Shown: positions 1 through 12,912 of the stretch, piece after piece
How the letters are laid out: each line of letters opens with the position of its first letter
Numbering within the stretch: the stretch's first letter is position 1
NCBI GenBank assembly: GCA_031270985.1
Contig: JAISWR010000002.1
Location: forward strand, 1 to 40,920
Reading direction: 5' to 3'
DNA: 40,920 bases
Source of the DNA: Bacteroidales bacterium
Lineage (GTDB): Bacteria > Bacteroidota > Bacteroidia > Bacteroidales > UBA4181
The notes under the pieces: model-generated
Database searches by the model: none
Seen by the model: the letters and a program-made list of their open reading frames with translations, nothing else
Told to the model about the DNA's origin: nothing
Translations under genes and position numbers: made by a program

Positions 1-281
1 TTTTGCGCCGTCCGAACATGTCCCGTTATCATCAGCCTTATTTTGTCGAAAACGTTCGCATCGGAAGCCAGCGCCTCGCTCAGTTGCCGGAAAAGCATCG
101 AAAAGGCTTCCTTGAACACGATTTCGAACAGTTTGTCCTTCGTCTTGAAATAATAGTGCAGCAATGCATAGTTAACGCCCGCTTTTTGGGCGATGCCACG
201 CATGCTTGCCCCGTTGTATCCTTTTTCGTAAAAGACCTGACGGGCAGCCTCAATTATCTTATTTTCAGCATTCTGTACCAA
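1..281 (-). CDS. TetR/AcrR family transcriptional regulator, N-terminal part (runs off window start)
   Basis: Reverse-strand translation ...NKIIEAARQVFYEKGYNGASMRGIAQKAGVNYALLHYYFKTKDKLFEIVFKEAF is a typical TetR HTH. No in-frame ATG; TTG at 279-281 or 294-296 is a possible start. Confidence 0.85.
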   Translation of the reverse strand, partial: MVQNAENKIIEAARQVFYEKGYNGASMRGIAQKAGVNYALLHYYFKTKDKLFEIVFKEAFSMLFRQLSEALASDANVFDKIRLMITGHVRTAQ

Positions 282-303
282 TAATCCAAAATTCAATACT
301 GCA

Positions 304-321
304 TTTAGCCAAACGGCTAAA
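304..321. promoter_or_regulatory. Perfect inverted repeat TTTAGCC-AAAC-GGCTAAA, probable TetR operator
   Basis: 7-bp perfect arms, 4-bp spacer, immediately upstream of the TetR ORF and just downstream of a minus-strand TACCTTTG (329-336) -7-like element. Confidence 0.65.
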
Positions 322-328
322 CCTGACA

Positions 329-336
329 CAAAGGTA
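329..336 (-). promoter_or_regulatory. Bacteroidetes -7 element TACCTTTG for the TetR gene
   Basis: Matches TAnnTTTG; TTTC lies 19 nt upstream. Confidence 0.5.
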
Positions 337-377
337 TGTATTAAAATAAGACTGCGAAATATTTTCTATTTTTTCTT

Positions 378-1403
378 TTACCGTGCATTTTGCACATGTA
401 TCACCTTGTTGTTCACGTGATAGGTGATGGGATTACTGAGATTAATGATTTCAAATATTTCTTTCAGGCTATAATCTTCGGCAAATGCGCCCGAAAACGA
501 CGCTGCTTCCAGATCTTTGTTTTCCACTCTGATGTCCATGCCGTACATTTTTTCGAGTCTGAGTACGATATTGCGGAAAGGTTCGTTTTTAAAGCGATAC
601 ACGCCGTCTTTCCAATCCGTGAACAACTCCGCATCCACCTGCTGCACAATTACAGGCGTTGCTTCTTTGCGGGCAGGTGTCGTCTTTACGCCGGACTGTA
701 TTTTTGTCAGCACTTCCATGTCATCCGGATGAATGAGCGCCTGTTGGCTGGGTTTCAGCGTGACGGAATTTTTCAGGTGACGGGGCTGTATGTCCACAAC
801 GCCTTTCACGAGCGTAGCGGTGGTGGTTTTATCGTCCGGATAGGCGGTTATGTTAAATTCTGTACCTGTGGCGCGTATTTGCGCCTGACAGGTTTCTACG
901 ACAAACGGATTCAGCGTATCCGCCTGTACCTTGAAATACGCTTCTCCCTGCAATTCCACTTGGCGGAGGTTGTCGGAAAAACGATCGGGATACGTAAGTG
1001 TAGTGCCGCCGTGCAGCCACACCGTACTGCCGTCGGGCAGGGTCAATTGATAGACGCCGCGCGTGTTGTGTACCACCATTTGGCGAACGGGAACGGTTAA
1101 GGCTTTCTCCTTCAGATTCAGATAAAAAACAAGCGAAGCCCCAAAAATCACCGTAAACACGGCAGCATAGCGCAACCAGTGCCATGTCCACATCCGGCGG
1201 ACGCTTTCCTGTTGTTGCTTTTGCGACGGCAACATGCGTTTGCGGACATCAAACAGTTCTTTCATCTCAAAAAACATTTTCCTGTTGTCTTCGCTATCAT
1301 GCAACCACGCCGTAAAGCGCTCATATTCACTGTCGCTGATCTCTCCCTGCAGATGGCGCACTATCAGTGCATCAATATCCTGATATTTGTCTTGTCCTTC
1401 CAT
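378..1403 (-). CDS. FecR family anti-sigma factor (FecR domain plus C-terminal DUF4974-like domain)
   Basis: 341 aa; N-terminal cytoplasmic segment, one TM (YAAVFTVIFGASLVFYL), FecR signature VYQLTLPDGSTVWLHGGTTLTYPDRF...GEAYFKV, DUF4974-like C-terminus. Confidence 0.92.
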   Translation of the reverse strand: MEGQDKYQDIDALIVRHLQGEISDSEYERFTAWLHDSEDNRKMFFEMKELFDVRKRMLPSQKQQQESVRRMWTWHWLRYAAVFTVIFGASLVFYLNLKEKALTVPVRQMVVHNTRGVYQLTLPDGSTVWLHGGTTLTYPDRFSDNLRQVELQGEAYFKVQADTLNPFVVETCQAQIRATGTEFNITAYPDDKTTTATLVKGVVDIQPRHLKNSVTLKPSQQALIHPDDMEVLTKIQSGVKTTPARKEATPVIVQQVDAELFTDWKDGVYRFKNEPFRNIVLRLEKMYGMDIRVENKDLEAASFSGAFAEDYSLKEIFEIINLSNPITYHVNNKVIHVQNAR

Positions 1404-1497
1404 TTATAATATTTTCTATTAATAAGACAGTTTTATCTGCAAAAATACGTATTGCATCACAAATTTTTTTATTTTTGAAGATTTTTTATAACTCTTT

Positions 1498-2082
1498 GTG
1501 GACGCAAAAAACGAATCTGGACAACATTTCGTCTTTCACATGAAGGAAGGCGATATAAAAGTTTTTCGGGATATTTACCGGGAATATGCATCCATGTTGC
1601 AGGCGTTTGCCGAGAAATTTACCGATCGCGAAACGTCCCGCGATTTGGTGCAGGACGTATTCATGCAACTGTGGGTGAACCGCGAAAGCGTGTACATCCG
1701 CGAGTCTTTGCGGGCATACCTGTATGGAGCGGTGCGCAACCGATGCATTAATTATCTGGAGCATCTGAAACTGAAAACCGACTATGGAGAACGGGAAAAG
1801 ATTGATTTGCAGATACGGGAAGCCGTCTATTTGTGCTCGCCCGAACAGTTGCTGATTGAACGGGAACAGTTGGACAGGGTGTGTCGCGAAGTTGAAAAGT
1901 TGCCGAAAAAGAGCAGGGAGAGTTTCAAAAAAGCTTATTTTGAGGACAAAAAGGCGGCAGAGATAGCAGCGGAACTGCACTTGTCCGTTCGCACGGTAGA
2001 AACGCAGATTTACAAAGCATTGAAAACATTGAGGGAGATCTTTTATCCCATCGGAAAAGAAACGCATAAAAATGATGTATAA
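1498..2082 (+). CDS. ECF RNA polymerase sigma-70 factor (FecI-like)
   Basis: 194 aa; region 2 (FTDRETSRDLVQDVFMQLWVNRE) and region 4 (LHLSVRTVETQIYKALKTLR). ORF begins with GTG; ATG at 1540 is an alternative start. Confidence 0.92.
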   Translation: MDAKNESGQHFVFHMKEGDIKVFRDIYREYASMLQAFAEKFTDRETSRDLVQDVFMQLWVNRESVYIRESLRAYLYGAVRNRCINYLEHLKLKTDYGEREKIDLQIREAVYLCSPEQLLIEREQLDRVCREVEKLPKKSRESFKKAYFEDKKAAEIAAELHLSVRTVETQIYKALKTLREIFYPIGKETHKNDV

Positions 2083-3154
2083 ACGTATTACGTTGAAAGT
2101 AGGCTCTAATGTGCTGACGCTTCCGGACGGACATCCGAACGAAGCGCACATTGCCAAACTTGTGGAACAGATTGTGGCGTTGAGAAGCAACGGCACGGAA
2201 GTGTTGCTGGTGTCGTCGGGTGCGATAGCGTCGGGACGCAAAGTTATAAGCGCCCCAAAATGCGGCGACGACGCTGTTTCGTGCCGGCAACTGTGGGCTG
2301 CCGTCGGGCAGGTGTATCTCATACGGCTTTACAGCGAGTTGTTTGCACGGCATCATACCGTTTGCTCGCAAGTGTTGGCAACCAAAGAAGATTTCCGCGA
2401 CAGGAGGCATTTTCTGAACATGCGCAACTGCCTGGAAGCCTTGTTGCACAACGATGTGCTGCCCATCATCAACGAGAACGACGTAGTGTCGGTAACGGAA
2501 CTGATGTTTACCGACAACGATGAGTTGTCGGGCTTGATCACAGACATGACGGGCAGCGACGCCCTGATTATCCTGACTAACGTGGATGGTATTTATGACG
2601 GGCATCCGTCGAACCCGTCGTCGAAAGTGATACCGCGCATAGAGCCTGAGCAAACAGGTGTATCCCGATTCATTGCCCCCGTCAAATCCAATTTCGGCAG
2701 GGGAGGCATGCTCACAAAATTCTCCATTGCCAAACGGGTAGCTGCTTCGGGAACACCCGTCCATATCGCCAACGGCTTTACCGAACACATCTTGCAAGAC
2801 ATTATCGGACAAAAATCGGGAACAGTGCAGTCCCTGTTCGTTCCGGGACGGAAAACCAACACATTCAAAAAATGGTTAGCTCATTCGGACACGGCTGTGA
2901 AAGGCGCCGTGTATATCAACGCGGGAGCCGCCGAACGCTTACACGACCTGCAGGCGGCAAGTCTGTTGCTGGTCGGCGTCATCCGTATCGAAGGCGATTT
3001 CTTGAGCGGCGACGTTGTGCATGTGCTGAACGAACAAGGACAGGTTATTGGGCTGGGACGATCGGAATACAGCGCCGACACTGCCAGAAAGAAAATAGGC
3101 GAACGCAACAACAAGCCGCTGATACATTATGATTACCTGTATCTAAGACAATAA
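2072..3154 (+). CDS. proB: Glutamate 5-kinase with C-terminal PUA domain
   Basis: KVGSNVLT, LVSSGAIASG, INENDVVS, LTNVDGIYD..., FGRGGMLTK motifs; PUA-like tail. Overlaps the sigma ORF by 11 nt. Confidence 0.93.
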   Translation: MMYKRITLKVGSNVLTLPDGHPNEAHIAKLVEQIVALRSNGTEVLLVSSGAIASGRKVISAPKCGDDAVSCRQLWAAVGQVYLIRLYSELFARHHTVCSQVLATKEDFRDRRHFLNMRNCLEALLHNDVLPIINENDVVSVTELMFTDNDELSGLITDMTGSDALIILTNVDGIYDGHPSNPSSKVIPRIEPEQTGVSRFIAPVKSNFGRGGMLTKFSIAKRVAASGTPVHIANGFTEHILQDIIGQKSGTVQSLFVPGRKTNTFKKWLAHSDTAVKGAVYINAGAAERLHDLQAASLLLVGVIRIEGDFLSGDVVHVLNEQGQVIGLGRSEYSADTARKKIGERNNKPLIHYDYLYLRQ

Positions 3155-3166
3155 AACGCAACATTC

Positions 3167-4396
3167 ATGAAACATTTCAACAAACGCAAGATCGTCAATG
3201 ACCCCGTGTACGGCTTCATCAACATCCCTTACCCGATACTGTACGATTTGATGGAGCATCCCTGTTTTCAACGGTTGCGGCGTATCCATCAACTCGGGCT
3301 GACCTGTATGGTGTATCCGGGCGCTAACCACACGCGCTTCCAGCATGCGCTGGGCGCAATGCACCTGATGGAGGAAGCCATCAAGACGCTTCGGGCAAAA
3401 GATGTGAATATCACCGACGAAGAAGCCGAAGCGGCGCTCATCGCCATCCTGCTGCACGACATCGGTCACGGACCTTATTCCCACGCGCTGGAACATGTGG
3501 TGATTGAAAATGCGAAGCACGAAACGCTTTCGCTAATGTTTATGCAGCAACTGAATCGCGAATTTGGCGGCAAACTGGATATGGCAATCCGCATCTTTCA
3601 AAAGCAATATCCCAAGAAATATCTGTGCCAATTAGTGTCGGGACAACTGGACATGGACAGGCTGGATTACCTGCGGCGCGACAGTTTTTTCACGGGCGTC
3701 ACCGAAGGTATCATCGGTTCCGACCGCATCATCAAGATGTTGCATGTATATCGCGACGAACTTGTGATTGAGGCAAAAGGCATCTATTCCATCGAAAAAT
3801 TCCTGCTGGCGCGCCGTCTGATGTATTGGCAGGTGTATCTGCACAAAACGGTCATTGTGTGCGACCAACTCTTGCTAAGCACGTTGCGTCGCGCTAAAAA
3901 ATTGCTGCACTCCGGCGTAGAATTGCCGGCTACACCCAGCCTTTTGTATTTTCTCCGCGATTTTACTCCGGACTGCCTGCAACATGCCGCAGACGAAATG
4001 CTTGCCCGCTATGCATCTCTGGATGACAACGACATAGCGATTGCCGTCAAGTTGTGGACAACGCACAGCGATGCAGTATTGGCACGATTGTCGTCCAGCC
4101 TGCTGAACCGTGTGTTGCTCCGCATCGAAATTCAGAACAACCCTTTTTCCAGCGAATGTGTTTCGGAGAAATGCGTGCATGTGGCGCAACAGTATGGCTA
4201 TACTGTAGAGGACGCCGCTTTTTTTGTCTGCACCGGTACATTGTCCAACCATGCCTACAAAAGCAATACGGACGAGAGTATCCTCGTGATGCACAAAGGA
4301 ATACCTGTGGACATCACCGAAGCGTCGGATTTGGAAAACCTGTTCGGCATGTCGAAAGCGGTAGAAAAATACTTCCTGTGTTATCCTAAGGATTAA
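3167..4396 (+). CDS. HD-domain phosphohydrolase (dGTPase-like family)
   Basis: 409 aa; NDPVYGFINIPYPILYDLMEHPCFQRLRRIHQLG, HTRFQHALGAMHL and HDIGHGPYSHALEH motifs. Confidence 0.9.
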   Translation: MKHFNKRKIVNDPVYGFINIPYPILYDLMEHPCFQRLRRIHQLGLTCMVYPGANHTRFQHALGAMHLMEEAIKTLRAKDVNITDEEAEAALIAILLHDIGHGPYSHALEHVVIENAKHETLSLMFMQQLNREFGGKLDMAIRIFQKQYPKKYLCQLVSGQLDMDRLDYLRRDSFFTGVTEGIIGSDRIIKMLHVYRDELVIEAKGIYSIEKFLLARRLMYWQVYLHKTVIVCDQLLLSTLRRAKKLLHSGVELPATPSLLYFLRDFTPDCLQHAADEMLARYASLDDNDIAIAVKLWTTHSDAVLARLSSSLLNRVLLRIEIQNNPFSSECVSEKCVHVAQQYGYTVEDAAFFVCTGTLSNHAYKSNTDESILVMHKGIPVDITEASDLENLFGMSKAVEKYFLCYPKD

Positions 4397-4460
4397 GCCA
4401 TGACTCCGTCATATTTACCCCTCTATGATTGTAATAGTTTAGTAAACAAAAGTATATAGG

Positions 4461-4496
4461 ATTTTATAGACTACCTAATTAGGTGGTCTATAAAAT
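4461..4496. repeat. 36-bp near-perfect palindrome in convergent intergenic region
   Basis: ATTTTATAGACTACCTAA|TTAGGTGGTCTATAAAAT; 17/18 arm positions complementary, the other is a G-U pair in + strand RNA. ATTTTATAGA recurs at 4521-4530. Confidence 0.85.
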
Positions 4497-4536
4497 CGGT
4501 GTAATGGTTTAAATAGTAATATTTTATAGAAAATAG

Positions 4537-5502
4537 TTAGCTGACTTTTGCGGAGTTAGGATTAAGCGGATTCTGCGCCGTGTGGCGATCGGGATAGTCC
4601 ATGGCTTGTACGACGCTTCCGCCATCCGTGTCGGGATGTATCCACTGCCATGTTCGGTCGCGTGCAAACCATGTCAGTTGCCGTTTGGCATAGCGGCGTG
4701 TATTGCGACGGATGAGTTCCGTTGCCGTTTCCAGACTGCAAGCGCCTGTCATGTAGTCAAACAGTTCTCTGTAGCCGACGGTATTTAGTGCGTTCAGGTG
4801 ACGATACGGGAAAAGTTGTTCCGCTTCTTCCAACAATCCTGTTTTCATCATTTCGCAGGTGCGCCGGTTGATGCGATCGAACAATTCTTCGCGCGGACGG
4901 TTGAGCGCTATCTTCACCGTGTCAAACGGACGTGTACGTTGCATGCCGGTCAGGAACGAGGAATACGGTTTGCCGGTTTGCAGACACACCTCGATGGCTT
5001 TCGTAATACGCTTGGGATTATGCACATCCACTCTTGCAAAATGTTCCGGATCAAGCAGTTTCAGTTGTCTGCGCAAGTATTCGATGCCGTACATGGTATG
5101 CCATTCCGTAACGGTTTTCCTGATTTCCGCATCCACTGCAGGAAAATCGTCAATGCCGTTCACTACGGCATCTATGTACAAACCCGCCCCGCCTGTCATC
5201 ACCACGACGGGATATTTCAGGAACAAATTATCCAGCAGGGCAAGACATTCCTGCTCAAACATGCTGGCATTGTAATAATCCGAAACAGACAGGTTACCGA
5301 TGAAATGGTGTGGAACTGCGGCGAGTTCCTGCTCCGAAGGCACGGCGGTTCCGATACGCATTTCGCGGTACATCTGGCGCGAGTCGCAGGAAATGATTTC
5401 GGTGCGCAACTGTTTTGCCACTTCGATGGCGAAACGGGTCTTACCGACGGCTGTAGGTCCCGCAATCACCATCAATACCGGCTTGCGAGAGGAGTGCATC
5501 AA
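4537..5502 (-). CDS. miaA: tRNA dimethylallyltransferase
   Basis: 321 aa; P-loop VIAGPTAVGKTRFAIEVA, ISCDSRQMYREMRIGTA, RRNTRRYAKRQLTWFARD. Confidence 0.95.
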   Translation of the reverse strand: MMHSSRKPVLMVIAGPTAVGKTRFAIEVAKQLRTEIISCDSRQMYREMRIGTAVPSEQELAAVPHHFIGNLSVSDYYNASMFEQECLALLDNLFLKYPVVVMTGGAGLYIDAVVNGIDDFPAVDAEIRKTVTEWHTMYGIEYLRRQLKLLDPEHFARVDVHNPKRITKAIEVCLQTGKPYSSFLTGMQRTRPFDTVKIALNRPREELFDRINRRTCEMMKTGLLEEAEQLFPYRHLNALNTVGYRELFDYMTGACSLETATELIRRNTRRYAKRQLTWFARDRTWQWIHPDTDGGSVVQAMDYPDRHTAQNPLNPNSAKVS

Positions 5503-7598
5503 TAAAATTTCGACCGCATATCTTTTATCTTGGCGGCTTTGCGCAATGCTTGATCTACTTCCGTCATGGCACGGTTGGTGAACGTTGTCGACAAGCGGAT
5601 TTTCGCCGATTCCATGGCAATGCTGTCCGACGGCGCTTCGGTCACCTGCCTGACGGTAAACAGAAACACTCCGTTAGCGCCTTCTATCGGTTCCGAGATG
5701 CTTCCTTCACTTGTAGAAACGACGGCGGCTATCAGTTCCGGTTCAATACCTGCTCCCGATACGGAAAAAGAGGAAAACGAGATGCCGGATGCCGATTCTA
5801 CCGGCAATCCCAAACCCAACGCCATATCGCCAAATGCAGTGGCATTCTTTGCTGCTTCGAGAAGCACGGTTGATATTTGAGCGGCTTTCTTTTGCCTTTT
5901 CACGGCAATATTTACTTCCGCAACCACCTGTTCCAACGGTGCGGCGCCTTCTTCGCGTACTTCTTTCAATATGGCTACAACATAGGCATCCCGCAATGCA
6001 AACACTTCCGACACGGCGCCCTTATCCGCTTCGTACGCCCAGCGTACAACGGGTCGCGCGGAAGACAGACCGGGGATCTGACGATCGTTTTCGCCGATAT
6101 AGGTAGCCACACGTTTGATTAGATTTTGTGCGCCAACGGCTTCGTTGAATTTCGCTTCCGTCCGGTTTTCCATAGCGAATTTGCTGGCTTGAGAATAAAT
6201 AAGCTGTTCCGTGCGCTGGCTGGCGTTAATATTGCGTTGCAGTATGCCCAACTGTACTTTTTTCACCTCTCTGCCTCTGTCCGTCACTTGTATGATGAAG
6301 ATTCCTTGTTGGCTTTCCCTGTTGAACACTTCGCCTTTCTTTACTTCAAAACATTGAGCGCCGATAGAACCTGCCTGCAAGGTACTTTCATATATCCACC
6401 CTATGTCGCCGTTGTTGGTTTGTACAGCGGGGTCAGCCGAATACTGCAATGCCAGCGTTGTAAAATCCGCACCTTTTTCGATCAGCGTTTTGACACTGTC
6501 CGCCAGCGCAACAGCCTGCTGTGCGGCGGCTTGCGTCTGTTGCCGAGGTACGATGATAATTTGTCGCACTTTCACGGAGTCGGGACGGTTTTCGATGCTT
6601 GCCAGACGCACCAATTTCAACGCTTCACCTTCCTGATAAGGCCCTGCCATGTCGCCTATCTGGGCATCAAACAGTTCTGCCGCCTGTACGGGCAACTCGT
6701 CTGCTTTGTAAAATTTGGTATCAAAAGGCACAACGGAGTTCGCGGTAACAAATTGCCGGATGTCTTCGGCTTTTTCAAAATCCTCTTTGATATTCTCAAC
6801 CCACTGGCTGGCGGCAGCTCTGTCTTCATCCGAGGGTACAATGTTGAACACCACGTATTCAATGTCGCGCGAAACTTCTTGCCGCCATTCCTGCCGGTGT
6901 TCGGTGTAATACCGTTTCAGGTCGGCATTGGTCAGGTTGATGGCGCTGTCGGGTATCGACGCATAAGTTTTCATCACATAGTCAAAGTCCACCTTTTTGT
7001 TGAGTTCGACATTTTCGTTGTTTACCACGAAAGCAGGCATATGCAGACCTTTGGCTATCAGGTTGTAGTATTTCTCCGCATAACGCCTTTGTATAATATT
7101 ACCCTCCAGCGTATTCCACTGTTGTGCGGCGAGTTCATTTCCCGACATATTTTTATTTTTAAGAAAATTGATGAGCAATGAACGGTCAAACTGTCCTGTT
7201 TCCGGGTTTGTGAAATTTTGCCGGATATCCGCCACAGGGTTGGAACCTTGCACCATGTCGAACACTTCTCCAGCCGAAACGGTCAATCCCGTCTTTCGAT
7301 ATTCCTGTTCGACGAGTTCGCGTGCCACCATCGTTTGCCATGCTTGCTCATAAATCATGTCGGTGGTATATTCGTCGAGGCTGCTGCTTTGGGTGTTTTG
7401 TTGCTCGTACTGCGTCAGCTCGCTTACATACCTGTCGTAATCTTGATAGGAGAAAGTCTTTTCGTTGACTTTCCCTATATCCGTATTCCTGCTCCTGTTG
7501 AACAGGTCGTCGAGCGGCAAAATAAACAGCAGTAACCCAAGTCCTATAAAAAATATGATTACGCCTCCTTTGCTTCTAATTTTCTCTAATACAGCCAT
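5499..7598 (-). CDS. Peptidylprolyl isomerase, SurA/PpiD type, membrane anchored
   Basis: 699 aa; N-terminal TM (GGVIIFFIGLGLLLFILPLDDLF), SurA_N-like region, parvulin region VRQIIIVPRQQT...ADFTTLALQYSADPAVQTNNGDIGWI. Confidence 0.9.
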   Translation of the reverse strand: MAVLEKIRSKGGVIIFFIGLGLLLFILPLDDLFNRSRNTDIGKVNEKTFSYQDYDRYVSELTQYEQQNTQSSSLDEYTTDMIYEQAWQTMVARELVEQEYRKTGLTVSAGEVFDMVQGSNPVADIRQNFTNPETGQFDRSLLINFLKNKNMSGNELAAQQWNTLEGNIIQRRYAEKYYNLIAKGLHMPAFVVNNENVELNKKVDFDYVMKTYASIPDSAINLTNADLKRYYTEHRQEWRQEVSRDIEYVVFNIVPSDEDRAAASQWVENIKEDFEKAEDIRQFVTANSVVPFDTKFYKADELPVQAAELFDAQIGDMAGPYQEGEALKLVRLASIENRPDSVKVRQIIIVPRQQTQAAAQQAVALADSVKTLIEKGADFTTLALQYSADPAVQTNNGDIGWIYESTLQAGSIGAQCFEVKKGEVFNRESQQGIFIIQVTDRGREVKKVQLGILQRNINASQRTEQLIYSQASKFAMENRTEAKFNEAVGAQNLIKRVATYIGENDRQIPGLSSARPVVRWAYEADKGAVSEVFALRDAYVVAILKEVREEGAAPLEQVVAEVNIAVKRQKKAAQISTVLLEAAKNATAFGDMALGLGLPVESASGISFSSFSVSGAGIEPELIAAVVSTSEGSISEPIEGANGVFLFTVRQVTEAPSDSIAMESAKIRLSTTFTNRAMTEVDQALRKAAKIKDMRSKFY

Positions 7599-7779
7599 AA
7601 TAAACAGTTATTTTTAGTATTTCAGGTTCAAAAATTGAAAATGCAAAAATATAAAAATTAGTAATACAAACGCGTGACCATGAAAATAATTTGCGTCTCA
7701 AGAGGGATTTAAGTGCTTGTCGCTTTCTGTTTCGGCGCCAAAGGTTTCGCAAATATTCAACCCATGAACCGTAAATCAT

Positions 7780-7895
7780 CCGTCAACGGAATGACAACAG
7801 CATCGCGAGGGCGATTAGTTGGTGGCAATCCGCTTATAATCAGTGCGTTGGATTGCTTCCGGCTTCGTGCCTTGCCGTTGCAATGACGGCAAATC
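7780..7895. repeat. Degenerate palindromic intergenic repeat, resembling dispersed 'GGATTGC...GCAATGACGG' elements
   Basis: Inverted repeat GCAATCC (7825-7831)/GGATTGC (7850-7856) and TTGCCGT (7872-7878)/ACGGCAA (7886-7892); only one copy seen here. Confidence 0.45.
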
Positions 7896-7961
7896 GGGCT
7901 TTTAGACAACTTCTTTTTATCTTGTAAAAAACCGTTACAGGCGTTGGGCGAGAGCCTTGCG

Positions 7962-11569
<3,608 letters not shown>

Positions 11570-11787
11570 AATTATTCCACATCAAAAATTCATTTTTTCC
11601 AGCCACGAAAATACTTAATAAACCTTAAAATCCCAAAAATATGAGAAAAAGTTTCTCCATATCTGCAAAGCAGATGTGCGAAAATCCTGTTGTATCATCT
11701 GTCGTGGAACGAATACAATATTCATGTTGTCAGGTGTTTAGATATATACACATGTTATTTTCCCCATTGTTTTATTTTTCCTTATTT

Positions 11788-12795
11788 TTAATTGTTGATG
11801 CGGCTTTTGAGTTCTATTTTGTTCCCGTGTCCTGTCATCAGGAAACAGCCTTCTTCTTTGCCGGTGATGTATCCGATGATGGAAATATCGCTGTGTCCGA
11901 TAATTTTTTCGTAAGCGGAAACGGGTACGGTGAACAGCAACTCGTAGTCACACCCGCCGTTCAGTGCCGCCACGAGCGGTTCCATGTAAAATTCTTCTGC
12001 TGTCCGGACGGTTTCGTCGGCGATGGGGATTTTGTGGTGGTGGATTTCGCAACCTGCATCCGAAGCGGTACAGATGTGCAGCAGATCGCCTGACAATCCA
12101 TGCGAAACATCCGTCATGGCAGTAGGGATTACTCCTGATGAGGCGAAAAATTCAACAATGTCTTTTCGCGCATGCGGTTTCAGTTGCCGCCCCACTACGT
12201 AGGCATAGTTATCCAGATTGGGTTGCAAGGAGTTTTGTTCAAACATTTTCTTTTCGCGTTCCAGCACCTGCACTCCCATGTACGCGCCGCCCAAATCGCC
12301 CGATACGCAAATCAGGTCGCCTTTCTGCGCCGTGTGCCGGCCGGTTGTTTGCCCCGCATCTGCTTCTCCCACCGCCGTTATATGGATGTACAAACCCGTC
12401 ACGGACGGAGAAGTGTCGCCGCCTGCCAAATCCACGCCGTATTCTTCGCAGGCGAATTGCAGCCCTTGATACAAAAGTTTCAACGATTCTACAGAAAATT
12501 TTGCAGATGCGGCAATAGACACCAACATCTGTCGAGGTGCGGCGTTCATGGCATAAATGCCGGACAGAGCCACCACAGCCGCCTTGTAACCGAGATGCTG
12601 CATGGGCGTGTAGATGAGGTCAAAATGAACACCCTCCGCCAACGTGGCGGTAGTGACGACAAGTACGGCGTTTCCATAACGAAGCACGGCGGCGTCCCCG
12701 ATTCCTTTAAGCGTGGACGCATGAGTAATTTTGAAGCCTTCCGTAAGACAACGGATAAGTTCCGAACTGCCTAATGTAGATAATCTATCTGCCAT
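11788..12795 (-). CDS. thiL: Thiamine-phosphate kinase
   Basis: 335 aa; GIGDAAVL, EGVHFDLIYTPMQHLGYKA, DLAGGDTSPS, TDVSHGLSGDLLHI motifs. Confidence 0.93.
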   Translation of the reverse strand: MADRLSTLGSSELIRCLTEGFKITHASTLKGIGDAAVLRYGNAVLVVTTATLAEGVHFDLIYTPMQHLGYKAAVVALSGIYAMNAAPRQMLVSIAASAKFSVESLKLLYQGLQFACEEYGVDLAGGDTSPSVTGLYIHITAVGEADAGQTTGRHTAQKGDLICVSGDLGGAYMGVQVLEREKKMFEQNSLQPNLDNYAYVVGRQLKPHARKDIVEFFASSGVIPTAMTDVSHGLSGDLLHICTASDAGCEIHHHKIPIADETVRTAEEFYMEPLVAALNGGCDYELLFTVPVSAYEKIIGHSDISIIGYITGKEEGCFLMTGHGNKIELKSRINN

Positions 12796-12912
12796 ATTGC
12801 CGCAAAGTACGGCATAATTTCCGTTTTTGCCAAAATTTAGATGAAATTGATCCGATAGCGGATGTATGTCCGGTTAAACGGATTCCCGTCAGGGCATGTC
12901 ATGAAACAAACC

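Noticed and set aside
1925-2812. 295-aa minus strand ORF
   Set aside because: Antisense to the sigma/proB genes, no recognisable domain.
6126-7181. 351-aa + strand ORF
   Set aside because: Wholly antisense to the PPIase gene; Phe/Arg/His-rich composition typical of a shadow frame.
7764-7886. Short + ORF MNRKSSVNGMTTASRGRLVGGNPLIISALDCFRLRALPLQ
   Set aside because: Looks like translation of a palindromic repeat, a typical false ORF.
11641-12093. 150-aa + strand ORF
   Set aside because: Mostly antisense to thiL; the 5' part covers hairpins.
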